Positions 43,601 to 54,918 of a stretch of DNA of 64,000 bases are shown here, one piece after another (within the stretch, counting starts at the first letter, position 1; each line of letters starts with the position of its first letter). The stretch is from Streptomyces antimycoticus (lineage in GTDB: Bacteria > Actinomycetota > Actinomycetes > Streptomycetales > Streptomycetaceae), in assembly GCF_005405925.1 (NCBI RefSeq), contig NZ_BJHV01000001.1:9796001-9860000 (forward strand), in the 5' to 3' direction. Made by a program: the position numbers and the translations under genes. The notes beneath the pieces were generated by a model, which saw only the letters and a program-made list of their open reading frames with translations, had not been told where the DNA came from and searched no databases.

Positions 43601-46600
43601 GAAGCCGGTTCCGGAGGTGGCCGAGGGGTCGTTGTCGGGGTCGTGGCTGGTGGTGGTTCCGTCGTCCCGTGCCGAGGATGAGCTGGTGGCGGGGGTTTCC
43701 GCCGGGCTGGAACGGCATGGTGCGGGTGTGGTCCCGCTGGTGGTGGATGAGCGCGACCTGGACGCGAAGGTGCTGGCGGGACGGCTGCGTGAGGCGGTCG
43801 CGGAGCTGCCCGAGCTGGGTGGCGTCCTGTCACTGCTCGCCCTGGACGAGGAGCCCTGCCCGGGGTATCCGGCGCTGTCGGGTGGTTCCGCGCTGAGCCT
43901 GACGCTGGCGCAGGCGATGGTTGAGGCGGAGGTTCCGGCTCGGTTGTGGTGCGGTACGCGTGGTGCGGTGTCGGTGGGGCGTTGGGATGCTCTGGCCGGT
44001 GCCGTGCAGTCGCAGGTGTGGGGTCTGGGCCGGGTGGTGGGGCTGGAGCACTCTGCGGTGTGGGGTGGTCTGGTCGATCTGCCCGAGGTGCTGGATGAGC
44101 GCGGTGCGGCGCGGTTGGCGGGTGTGTTGGCGGCCGGGGACGGTGAGGACCAGGTCGCGGTGCGTGGTTCGGGTGTGTTTGCCAGGCGTCTGGTGCGGGC
44201 CGATTCCGGTGAGGGGGCCGAGCGGCCGTGGCGGGCGCGTGGCACGGTGCTGGTGACGGGCGGCACGGGCGCGCTGGGCGGGCAGGTGGCCCGCTGGGCG
44301 GTGCGCAGTGGTGCCGAGCACGTGGTACTGACCAGCCGTCGCGGCGCCGAGGCGCCGGGGGCGGGTGAGCTGCGTCAGGAGCTCGAGGCGCTGGGTGCCC
44401 GGGTGACCGTGGCGGCGTGTGATGTGGCCGATCGTGCGCAGGTGGCCGCTGTGCTGGATGCCGTTCCGGAGGAGTTTCCGCTCAGTGCGGTGTTCCATGC
44501 GGCGGGTGTTGAGCAGGCGGCCGAGCTTGCGGAGATGAGTCTGGCGGACGCCGCGGCGGTGGTGTCCGGAAAGGCCGCGGGCGCCGCGCATCTGGATGAG
44601 CTGCTGGGTGACCGGGAGCTGGACGCGTTCGTGGTGTTCTCGTCGATCGCCGGTGTGTGGGGCAGTGGTGGCCAGACCGCGTACAGCGCCGCCAACGCTT
44701 ACCTGGACGCGCTGGTGGAGGACCGCCGTGCCCGGGGTCTCGCCGGAACGGCCGTTGCCTGGGGTCCCTGGGCAGAAAGCGGCATGGCGACATCGGAGGG
44801 GATGGAGCGCGAGCTCGCCCGTCGCGGCCTGCTCGTCATGGCTCCGGAGCTGGCCCTTGCCGCACTGCGGGGCGCGATCGCGGGCGACGACGGTGTGGTG
44901 ACGGTCGCGGACATGGACTGGGAGCGGTTCGCCCCCGCGTTCACCTTGGAGCGGCCGAGCCCGCTCATCGGCGACCTCCCCGAAGTCGAAAAGGTGCTCC
45001 GATCCGGGGGCGGGTCCGGCCAGTCGGAAGCCGCGGCGGGTCTGCGGGAGCGGCTGGCCGGGCTGACCGAGGCCGAGATCGACCGGACCCTGCTCAACCT
45101 GGTACGTGGCCATGTGGCCGCGGTCCTCGGATTCACCGGTGGGGAGACGGTTGAGCCCGAGCGCGCGTTCAAGGAGCTGGGTTTCGAATCGCTCACGGCG
45201 GTGGAGTTCCGTAACCGGCTGGTGGCGGAGACCGGGCTGGAGCTGCCGACGACGCTGGTCTTCGACTACCCCAACGCGTCGATCCTGGCGGACCATCTGC
45301 GTGCCGAGGTGCTCGGGACGCGAGGCGCGGTGGCCGCGCCGGTGGCGGTGGCGGCCCCGGTCGACGACGATCCGATCGCGATCGTCGGGATGAGCTGCCG
45401 CTTCCCGGGGGGTGTGCGCAGCCCGGAGGATCTGTGGAACCTCGTGGTCGGCGGCGGTGACGCGATCTCCGACTTCCCGTCCAACCGTGGATGGGACGTG
45501 GACGGGATGTACCACCCGGACCCCGACCACTCGGGCACGTTCTACTCGCGCGAGGGCGGCTTCCTGCACGACGCGGGTGAGTTCGACGCGGCGTTCTTCG
45601 GCATCTCACCGCGTGAGGCACTCGCCATCGATCCCCAGCAGCGGCTGCTGCTGGAGACGTCCTGGGAGGCGTTCGAGCGCGCCGGTATCGCTCCCACCTC
45701 CGTGCGCGGCAACCAGATCGGCGTGTTCGTGGGCGCTGCCACCTCGGGCTACGGGGCCGGTGTCAACGAGTCGGCGGAGGACCTTGAAGGGCAGATATTG
45801 ACCGGCAACGCGACCTCGGTCGTGTCCGGTCGAATCTCCTATACCTTGGGCCTCGAGGGACCCGCCTTGACGGTGGACTCGGCGTGTTCGTCGTCGCTGG
45901 TCGCCCTGCACCAGGCCGCGCAGTCGCTGCGTCAGGGCGAGTGCTCCATGGCGCTCGCCGGTGGTGTGACCGTGCTGGCCACACCGGCGGCGTTTGTGGA
46001 GTTCAGCCGTCAGCGCGGGCTGGCGCCCGATGGCCGGTGCAAGCCGTTCGCGGATGCCGCGGATGGTACGGGCTGGTCCGAGGGTGTGGGCATGCTGCTC
46101 GTGGAGCGGCTGTCCGACGCGGAGCGCAACGGCCACCAGGTGCTGGCCATCGTGCGGGGCTCCGCCGTGAACCAGGACGGTGCTTCCAACGGTCTGACGG
46201 CGCCGAACGGTCCGTCGCAGCAGCGGGTCATCCGGCAGGCGCTGGCGAACGCCCGCCTGTCGGCCGCCGAGGTGGACACGGTGGAGGCACACGGCACCGG
46301 TACGACGCTGGGTGACCCGATCGAGGCGCAGGCGCTGCTCGCGACCTACGGCAAGGAGCGGCCGGAGGGCCGCCCGCTGTGGCTGGGCGCGCTGAAGTCC
46401 AACATCGGGCACACCCAGGCCGCCGCCGGTGTCGGCGGGATCATCAAGATGGTCATGGCGATGCGCCACGGTGTACTGCCGAAGGTGCTGCACGTGGATG
46501 AGCCGTCGCGGCAGGTGGACTGGTCGGCCGGTGAGGTACGGCTGCTGACGGAGGCCACCGAGTGGCCCGAGACCGGTCAGCCGCGCCGGGCGGGTATCTC

Positions 46601-49600
46601 CGCCTTCGGCGTGAGCGGTACGAACGCGCACACCATCATCGAGCAGGCCCCGGTGTACGACCAGGCGGTGCCGGACGAGGACCCCGCCGAGGACCATGGC
46701 GTCCTTCCCTGGGCGCTCTCCGGCCGGAGCCCGGAAGCCCTGCGTGCCCAGGCCGAGCAGCTGCGGTCGCATCTGATGGCGCGCACCGAACTGGGCACAC
46801 TGGATGTGGCTTACTCCTTGGTGGCGACGCGCTCGGCCCTCGAACACCGTGCGGTGGTCACGGCCGCGGACCGTGCGGAACTGCTGCGCGGGCTCGAGGC
46901 CGTCGCGGCCGGTGAGGCTGCCCCGGGAGTGATGCAGTCCGTCGCGCGTACGTCGGGTTCGACGGCGTTCTTGTTCTCGGGCCAGGGTGCGCAGCGTCTG
47001 GGTATGGGCCGGGAGCTGTACGAGGCGTTCCCGGTGTTCGCCCGTGCCTTGGACGAGGTGTGTGCGCACCTGGACATGCTGCTGGACCGTCCGCTGAAGG
47101 ACGTGATGTTCGCGGCGGAGGGGAGTGCGGACGCCGGGCTGCTCGACCAGACGGCGTTCACTCAGCCGGCGTTGTTCGCGGTCGAGGTGGCGTTGTTCCG
47201 GCTGCTGTCGGCGTGGGGTGTGGCCCCGGATGTGGTGATCGGTCACTCCATCGGTGAGATCGCGGCCGCGCATGTGGCGGGGGTGTTCTCGCTGGAGGAC
47301 GCGTGCACGTTGGTGGCCGCCCGTGGCCGCCTGATGCAGGCCCTTCCCGAGGGTGGGGCGATGGTCGCCATCGAGGCGTCGGAGGAGGAGGTCGCTCCGT
47401 CGCTGGCCGGTCGTGAGGCCGAGGTGAGCATCGCCGCCGTCAACGGCCCGACCGCCGTGGTCATCGCGGGCGACGAGGCGCCCGCGCTGGAGATCGCGGG
47501 GCAGTGGTCGGAGCAGGGTCGTAAGACCCGCCGCCTGCGGGTCAGCCACGCCTTCCACTCGCCTCGCATGGACGCCATGCTCGGCGACTTCCGCAAGGTC
47601 GTCGAGGGGCTGTCGTTCGCCCCGCCGGCCATCGCGCTGGTCTCCAATGTGACGGGAGAGTCGGCGGGCGCCGATGAGGTGTGCTCGCCGGAGTACTGGG
47701 TGCGGCATGTGCGGGAGGCCGTGCGGTTCGCGGACGGCGTCCGGGCACTGGAGGCGCAGGGCGTGACCACCTTACTGGAGGTGGGCCCCGACGGTGTGCT
47801 CTCGGCGATGGCGCGGGAGTGCCTGACGGCGCAGGAGGCGTCGGCCGCGGTCGTCGTGCCGGTGCTGCGCAAGGACCGCCCCGAGGCCCAGGCGCTGACG
47901 ACGGCGCTGGCCGAACTCCACGTCCATGGCGTCACCGTCGACTGGGAACAGCTCTTCATCGGACGCGAAGCGCGGAAGGTCGAGCTGCCCACCTACGCCT
48001 TCCAGCGACAGCGCTACTGGCTGGAGGACACGGGCCGGGCGACAGGCGGTTCGGCCGCTGCCGACAGCGTGGACGCCCGGTTCTGGGAAGCCGTTGAGCG
48101 CGAGGATCTGGAGGCGCTGGCCGAGGCGCTGGACGTCGACGGCAAGGGCCCGCTCGGCGAGCTGATGCCCGCGCTGTCGTCCTACCGCCGGCAGCAGCGT
48201 GACCGGGCCACGGTCGACGGCTGGCGTTACCGCGTCTCCTGGAAGCCGGCCCCGGACGTGGCCACCGCCACTCTCCCGGGGACCTGGCTGCTGGTGGTGC
48301 CCGCCGGACTGGCGGAAGGCGAGGTCACCACGTCGATCCGCCAGGGATTCGAGAAACACGGCGCCCGGGTGGTGCCGGTGGCGGTGGCCGCGGACACGGA
48401 CACCGACGGGATCGCCCAGGCACTGCTCGGCGCACTCGACGGCGAGTCCGAGGTCGGCGTGATGTCGCTGCTCGCCCTGGACGAGGAGCCGTGGGCCGGG
48501 GAGCCGGTGGTCGCGGCGGGCCTCGCGCTGACGCTGCGGTTGGTGCAGGCCCTGGCGGGGCTGGAGGTGGGCGTTCGGCTGTGGTGCGCGTCGCGGGGCG
48601 CGGTCTCGGTGGGGCGTTCGGACCGGCTCACCAGCCCGGTACAGGCGGAGGTGTGGGGCCTCGGCCGGGTCGCGGCCCTGGAGCACCCCCGGATCTGGGT
48701 GGCCTGGTGGATCTGCCCGAAGTGCTCGACGAGCGCGCCGTGGGGCGGCTGGCCGGTGTGCTGTCCGCCGAGGGCGGCGAGGACCAGGCGGCGGTGCGGG
48801 GCTCCGGAGTGTTCGTCCGGCGGCTGGGGCGTGTCGTGTCGTCGGGCGGCGAAGCCTGGCGGCCGAGCGGCTCGGTGCTGGTGACCGGTGGTACGGGGGC
48901 GCTCGGCGCGCATGTGGCCCGTTGGGCGGTGGCCGAGGGCGCGGAGCACGTCGTCCTCACCAGCCGCCGCGGCCTGGCGGCCGACGGTGCGCCCCAGCTC
49001 AAGGCCGAACTAGAGGCCATGGGTGCGCTGGTCTCGGTGGTCGCCTGTGATGTCGCGGATCGCGAAGCGCTCACCGAGGTGCTCGCGGGGATCCCGAGCG
49101 GTTCCCCCTGCGCGGCGTGGTGCACGCGGCCGGTGTGCTGGACGACGGTGTGCTGGACGGTCTGTCCGTCGACCGGGTCGCCGGGGTGCTCGGCGCGAAG
49201 GTGGCGGGCGCGAGGCAGCTGCACGAGCTGACCGCACATCTGGATCTCGACGCCTTCGTGTTGTTCTCGTCGTTCGCCGGTGTCGTCGGCGGTGCCGGAC
49301 AGGGGGCCTACGCTGCGGCGAACGCCTACCTGGACGCGCTCGCGGTGCTGCGTCGCGGTGCCGGACTCGCTGGCACGGCGGTCGCCTGGGGGCCGTGGGC
49401 CGAGGCCGGTATGGCCGTGGAGGGCCGTGCCGGGGAACGGGTACGCGGTGGTGTGGTGGCCGCGATGGACCCGGCGCTGGCCGTGGCGGCACTCGGCTGG
49501 GCCGTCGGCCATGACGAGGCTTCGCTTGTCGTGGCCGACGTCGACTGGGAGCGCCTGGCCTCGGCGCACGCCGCGTCCGGCGGCGGCGCTCTCATCAGTG

Positions 49601-52600
49601 ACATCCCCGAAGCCCTCAGGCACCTGACCGCGGTCAACAGCGGTGCCGAGGCGGAAGCGGCCACCTTCGCCGAGAAGCTCGCCGGGCTGTCGGCGGCCGA
49701 GCGGAACCAGGCCGTGCTGGAACTGGTACGGGGGCACGCGGCCGCCGTACTCGGCCATGCGTCGGCGGAATCCGTCGAGCCCGGCCGGGCCTTCCGCGAC
49801 CTCGGATTCGACTCCCTCACGGCGGTCGAGCTGCGCAACCGGCTGGACATCGCGACGGGGCTGCGCCTCCCGGCCACGCTGGTCTTCGACTATCCGAGCG
49901 CCGCCGAACTGGCCGACTACCTGGACACCGAGGCGTTCGGCACCGCCCAGCCGGCCGTGGCCGCCGTCGAGCCGACGGCCGTTGCCGTGGCCCATGACCC
50001 GATCGCGATCGTCGCGATGAGCTGCCACTTCCCCGGCGATGTCCACACACCGGAGGAACTGTGGCGGCTGGTCGCCGAGGGCGGCGACGCCATCGCCGGG
50101 TTCCCCGCCGACCGCGGTTGGGACCTCGACGGGCTGTACGACCCCGACCCCGAGCGGCTCGGCACGTCCTACGCACGCGAGGGCGGCTTCCTCTACGGCG
50201 CCCCGGACTTCGACGCGGGGTTCTTCGGGATCTCGCCGCGCGAGGCGCTGTCCATGGACCCGCAGCAGCGGCTGCTGCTGGAGACGTCGTGGGAGGCGTT
50301 CGAGCGAGCCGGTATCGCTCCGGAGGCGCTGAGGGGCGCCCGGGCGGGTGTGTTCGTGGGAACAAACGGCCAGGACTACACGGGGCTGTGGGCGGACGCG
50401 CAAGGTGACCTCGAGGGCCACCTGGGCACGGGCAGCGCGGCCAGTGTGGTGTCGGGACGCATTTCCTACACCTTCGGTCTCGAGGGACCCGCGGTGACGG
50501 TGGACACGGCGTGTTCGTCGTCGCTGGTGGCGCTGCACATGGCCATGCAGGCGCTGCGTCAGGGCGAGTGCGACCTGGCGCTGGCCGGTGGTGTGTCGGT
50601 GATGTCGACGCCGGGTGCGTTCGTGGAGTTCAGCCGTCAGCGCGGACTCGCTTCCGACGGTCGGTGCAAGCCGTTCTCCGACGGGGCGGATGGCACGGGC
50701 TGGGGCGAGGGCGTGGGCATGCTGCTCGTGGAGCGGCTGTCGGACGCCCGCCGTAACGGTCACCCGGTGCTGGCCGTGGTCCGGGGCTCGGCCATCAACC
50801 AGGACGGTGCGTCGAACGGTCTGACGGCGCCGAACGGTCCCTCGCAGCAGCGGGTGATCCGTCAGGCGCTGGCGAGTGCCGGGCTGTCGGCGTCCGAGGT
50901 GGACGCGGTGGAGGCGCACGGCACGGGTACCTCGCTGGGCGACCCGATCGAGGCGCAGGCACTGCTGGCCACCTATGGGCAGGGCCGGCCGGAGGGAAGT
51001 CCGCTGTGGCTGGGCGCCATCAAGTCGAACATCGGCCATACGCAGGCGGCGGCCGGTGTGGCCGGTGTCATCAAGATGGTGATGGCGATGCGGCACGGGG
51101 TGCTGCCGAAGGTGCTGCATGTGGATGAGCCGTCGCGGCAGGTGGATTGGTCGGCGGGTGAGGTGCGGCTGCTGACCGAGGCCACCGCGTGGCCGGAGAC
51201 GGACCGGCCGCGCCGGGCCGGCATCTCCTCGTTCGGACTGAGCGGAACCAACGCGCACACCATCATCGAGCAGGCCCCCGCTGTGGAGGAGCCCGCGGTC
51301 TCGGACACCGTGGCCCCCGGCACGGGCGAGTCGGCGGCCGTGGTGCCGTGGCTGGTCTCCGGGAAGAGCCGGGAGGCGCTGCGGGCACAGGCCGGGCGAC
51401 TGCACGCACATGTGGCGGCCCGGGCCGACCTCGACACGCTGGACGTGGGGTACTCGCTGGCGACTCGCTCGGTGTTCGAGCACCGGGCCGTACTGGTCGG
51501 CGAGGACCGCGAGGCCCTGCTGCGCGGTCTCGAGGAGATGGCTCAGGGCGGAATCGGCTCGGGAGTCGTCCAGGGACAGGCCGTAACGGGTGGCAAGACG
51601 GCGTTCTTGTTCTCGGGGCAGGGTGCGCAGCGTCTGGGCATGGGGCGGGAGTTGTACGAGGCGTTCCCGGTGTTCGCCCGTGCGCTGGACGAGGTGTGTG
51701 CGCACCTGGATGTGGTGCTGGACCGTCCGCTGCGGGAGGTGATGTTCGCGGCCGAGGGCAGTGCGGATGCCGAGCTGCTGAACCAGACGGCGTTCACCCA
51801 GCCCGCGCTCTTCGCCATCGAGGTGGCGTTGTTCCGGTTGCTGGAGCACTGGGGCATCACCCCGGATGTGCTGATCGGACACTCCATCGGTGAGGTCGCC
51901 GCCGCGCACGTTGCCGGGGTGTTCTCGCTGGAGGACGCGTGCACGCTCATCGCGGCGCGTGGCCGTTTGATGCAGGCGCTGCCCGAGGGCGGCGCCATGG
52001 TGGCCATCCAGGCGACCGAGGAGGAGGTCGCCGGCTCACTCTCCGGCCGCGAGCACGAGATGAGCATCGCCGCGGTCAACGGTCCGTCGGCCGTGGTGGT
52101 CTCGGGCCATGCACACGCGGTTCAGGAAGTCGCGGGTGTCTGGGAGGCGAGGGGTCGAAAGACTAAGGGTTTGCGGGTCTCTCATGCGTTTCACTCTTGC
52201 CTTATGGACACTATGTTGGACGCGTTCGGCCAGGTGGTCCGCGAGCTCTCCTTCGAGCCGCCGACCATGACGCTGGTGTCCAATGTCACTGGTGGGCCGG
52301 TTTCCGAGACAGAGGTGTGCTCACCCGATTACTGGGTGAGGCATGTGCGTGAGGCGGTGCGGTTCGCGGATGGGGTACGTGCGCTTAAGGCGTTGGGTGT
52401 GACCAGGTTCCTTGAGGTGGGTCCCGATGGTGTGCTCACGGCGATGGCCCAGGATTGCCTGGCGGAAGGGACGGATGACACCCCCGGCACGGTTCTCGTT
52501 CCAGTGCTGCGCAAGGACCGTTCCGAGGCACGGACGTTGACGACGGCGCTGGCCGAACTCCACGTCAATGGTGTCTCGTTGGACTGGGAGTCGGTCTTCG

Positions 52601-54842
52601 CCGGTCGTGGCGCACGGCAGGTCGAGCTGCCGACGTATGCCTTCCAGCGCGAGCGGTTCTGGCCCGAGGTGACCATGGCCCTGGGAAGCCGGGACACGCC
52701 GGCCGCGGACTCGGTGGACGCGCGGTTCTGGGAGGCCGTCGAGCGCGAGGATCTCCAAGCGCTGGCCCAGGCGCTCGACATCGACGGCGAGGCCCCGCTG
52801 AGTCAGGTGCTGCCGGCGCTGTCGGCGTATCACCGCAGCAGCCGTGATCAGTCGACGATTGACGGCTGGCGTTATCGGGTGTCGTGGAAGCCGGTTCCGG
52901 AGGTGGCCGAGGGGTCGTTGTCGGGGTCGTGGCTGGTGGTGGTTCCGGCGTCCCGTGCCGAGGATGAGCTGGTGGCGGGGGTTTCCGCCGGGCTGGGGCG
53001 GCATGGTGCGGGTGTGGTCCCGCTGGTGGTGGATGAGCGCGACCTGGACGCGAAGGTGCTGGCGGATCGGCTGCGTGAGATGGTCGCGGAGCTGCCCGAG
53101 CTGGGTGGCGTCCTGTCACTGGTGGCCTTGGACGAGGAGCCCTGCCCGGGGTATCCGGCGTTGTCGGGTGGCTTCGCGGCCACGTTGACGCTGGCGCAGG
53201 CGATGGTTGAGGCGGAGGTTCCGGCTCGGTTGTGGTGCGGTACGCGTGGTGCGGTGTCGGTGGGGCGTTGGGATGCTCTGGCCGGTGCCGTGCAGTCGCA
53301 GGTGTGGGGTCTGGGGCGGGTGGTGGGGCTGGAGCACTCTGCGGTGTGGGTGGTCTGGTCGATCTGCCCGAGGTGCTGGATGAGCGCGGTGCGGCGCGGT
53401 TGGCGGGTGTGTTGGCGGCCGGGGATGGTGAGGACCAGGTCGCGGTGCGTGGTTCGGGTGTGTTTGCCAGGCGTCTGGTGAGGGCTGATGCGGGTGAGGG
53501 AGCGGAGCGGCCGTGGCGGGCGCGTGGCACGGTGCTGGTGACCGGTGGCACGGGTGCGCTGGGCGGTCGGGTGGCCCGCTGGGTGGTGCGCAGTGGTGCC
53601 GAGCATGTGGTGCTGACCAGCCGTCGCGGCGCCGAGGCGCCGGGGGCGGGCGAGCTGCGTGAGGAGCTGGAGGCGCTGGGTGCCCGGGTGACCGTGGCGG
53701 CGTGTGATGTGACCGATCGGGAGGCTGTGGCTGGTGTTCTCGCATCCGTTCCGGAGGAGTTTCCGCTCAGTGCGGTGTTCCATGCGGCGGGTGTTGAGCA
53801 GGCGGCCGAGCTTGCGGAGATGAGTCTGGCGGATGCCGCGGCGGTGGTGTCCGGAAAGGCCGCGGGGGCGGCGTGCCTGGATGAGCTGCTGGGTGACCGG
53901 GAGCTGGACGCGTTCGTGGTGTTCTCGTCGATCGCCGGTGTGTGGGGCAGTGGTGGCCAGGCGGCATATGGCGCGGCCAATGCCCATCTGGACGCTTTGG
54001 TGGAGGACCGCCGTGCGCGGGGTCTCGCCGGTACGGCCGTGGCTTGGGGTCCCTGGGCCGAAAGCGGCATGGCGGCCGGAAGCGGAGGCGAACAGCTCGC
54101 GCGTCGCGGCCTGATCAGCATGGCGCCCGACCTGGCGATCGCCGCCTTGCAGGGCGCGATCGCGGGTGACGACGGTGTGGTGACGGTCGCGGACATGGAC
54201 TGGGAGCGGTTCGCCCCCGCGTTCACGATGGGGCGGCCGAGCCCGCTCATCGGCGAGCTGCCCGAGGTCGTATCGGCCCTGGAACAGGCCCGTGCCGCCG
54301 AAGAGGGCCACGCGGAGGCCGGATCGCGGTTGCGGGAACGGCTCTCCGCACTGGCCCCCGGTGAGCGGGAGCGCGCCGTGCTGGATCTGGTGCGCAGTCA
54401 CGCGGCCGCGGTTCTCGGTTTCTCGGGAATGGAAGGCGTGGAGTCGGACCGGGCGTTCAAGGAATTGGGCTTTGACTCGCTCACAGCGGTAGAATTTCGC
54501 AACCGACTCAACGCGGATACCGGGCTGAGGCTGTCCACCACGCTGGTCTTCGACTATCCAAACTCAAGGGCACTCGCAGAACATGTGCGAGCGGGTGTCC
54601 TCCCCGACGAAGGGACATCCTCCACTCCGCTGATCGCGGATCTGGAACGACTTGAGGCAACACTTTCCACGGCTGAGCCGGACAATGCCGAGCGGTCGGC
54701 CATCGCGACCCGACTCCAAGTGCTTCTCGCCAAGTTGAACGGCGGTGAGGCCGGAGCGGCGAACGCTGAAAGCGTCACGCAGCGGCTTGACGCGGCATCC
54801 GATGACGATCTCTTCGACTTCATCGAAAATGAGCTCAGTTAA
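40602..54842 (+). CDS. PKS4: modular type I polyketide synthase, modules M7-M9
   Basis: About 4,747 residues after correction: three KS-AT-KR-ACP modules, all with malonyl-type ATs. ATG 40602 lies 25 bp after PKS3; GGAG sits 6 nt upstream, and the docking sequence [22 protein letters not shown] begins there, like that of PKS1. The tail ends [13 protein letters not shown], suited to the PKS5 N-terminus. Three net -1 frame breaks occur. GGG at 48697-48699 should read GGGG, giving [16 protein letters not shown] at 49093-49095 should be CCCC, giving [19 protein letters not shown] at 53348-53350 is GGGG in the M7 copy near 44,060. A rare TTA leucine codon lies in frame at 47772-47774 in the M8 AT, implying dependence on the bldA tRNA if real. 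A lower-GC patch lies in the M9 AT near 52,160. Confidence 0.92.
42310..42935 (+). repeat. AT segment nearly identical to module M11
   Basis: The AT from the GQGAQ motif through HAFH is almost identical in DNA to 61278-61905 in PKS5, with two substitutions seen in the first roughly 190 bp compared. This points to recent copying between PKS4 and PKS5. Confidence 0.75.
43527..44480 (+). repeat. KR segment nearly identical to module M9
   Basis: The region from the post-AT linker ([13 protein letters not shown]) into the A-type KR is almost the same in DNA as 52814-53770. The M9 copy lacks one G at 53348-53350, which breaks its frame; the copy here keeps GGGG. This is direct evidence on the nature of that break. 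Confidence 0.8.
45367..49930 (+). other. Module M8: KS-AT(malonyl)-KR(B-type)-ACP
   Basis: KS about 45367-46645 reads DSACSSS instead of DTACSSS, with Cys 45885-45887 intact. AT about 46965-48030 with GHSIG (Ser 47247-47249) and HAFH (47547-47558); an in-frame TTA codon follows at 47772-47774. KR about 48856-49440 with VLDDG (B-type) and Tyr 49309-49311; two frame breaks fall in its structural and catalytic halves. ACP about 49650-49930, Ser 49813-49815. The predicted unit is a secondary alcohol opposite in sense to M7. Confidence 0.86.
49990..54600 (+). other. Module M9: KS-AT(malonyl)-KR(A-type)-ACP
   Basis: KS about 49990-51275, Cys 50512-50514; the first motif reads [10 protein letters not shown] instead of [12 protein letters not shown] about 51595-52670 with GHSIG (Ser 51883-51885) and HAFH (52183-52194), followed by SCLMD where the other malonyl ATs have SPRMD. 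KR about 53520-54080 without LDD, Trp 53943-53945, Tyr 53967-53969: A-type. ACP about 54320-54600, Ser 54477-54479. The predicted unit is a secondary alcohol. Confidence 0.86.
52814..53770 (+). repeat. KR segment nearly identical to module M7
   Basis: This is the second copy of 43527-44480, in the same orientation, with few substitutions seen and one missing G at 53348-53350. Confidence 0.8.
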
Positions 54843-54918
54843 GTGCGGTCCCGGGGCACATCTCTCTCCGGCCCTTCCATTCTTCAGTCTTCTTTGACTC
54901 GTTATAGGCAAGGTTTCC

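Larger units (their letters stand above)
40704..45310 (+). other. Module M7: KS-AT(malonyl)-KR(A-type)-ACP
   Basis: KS about 40704-41990, Cys 41217-41219. AT about 42310-43390 with GHSIG (Ser 42597-42599) and HAFH (42897-42908). KR about 44240-44790 lacks [12 protein letters not shown] is in its place, Trp 44658-44660 precedes the catalytic Tyr 44682-44684, and the call is A-type (L-hydroxyl). ACP about 45030-45310 reads GFES rather than GFDS around Ser 45189-45191. The predicted unit is a secondary alcohol without methyl. Confidence 0.87.
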
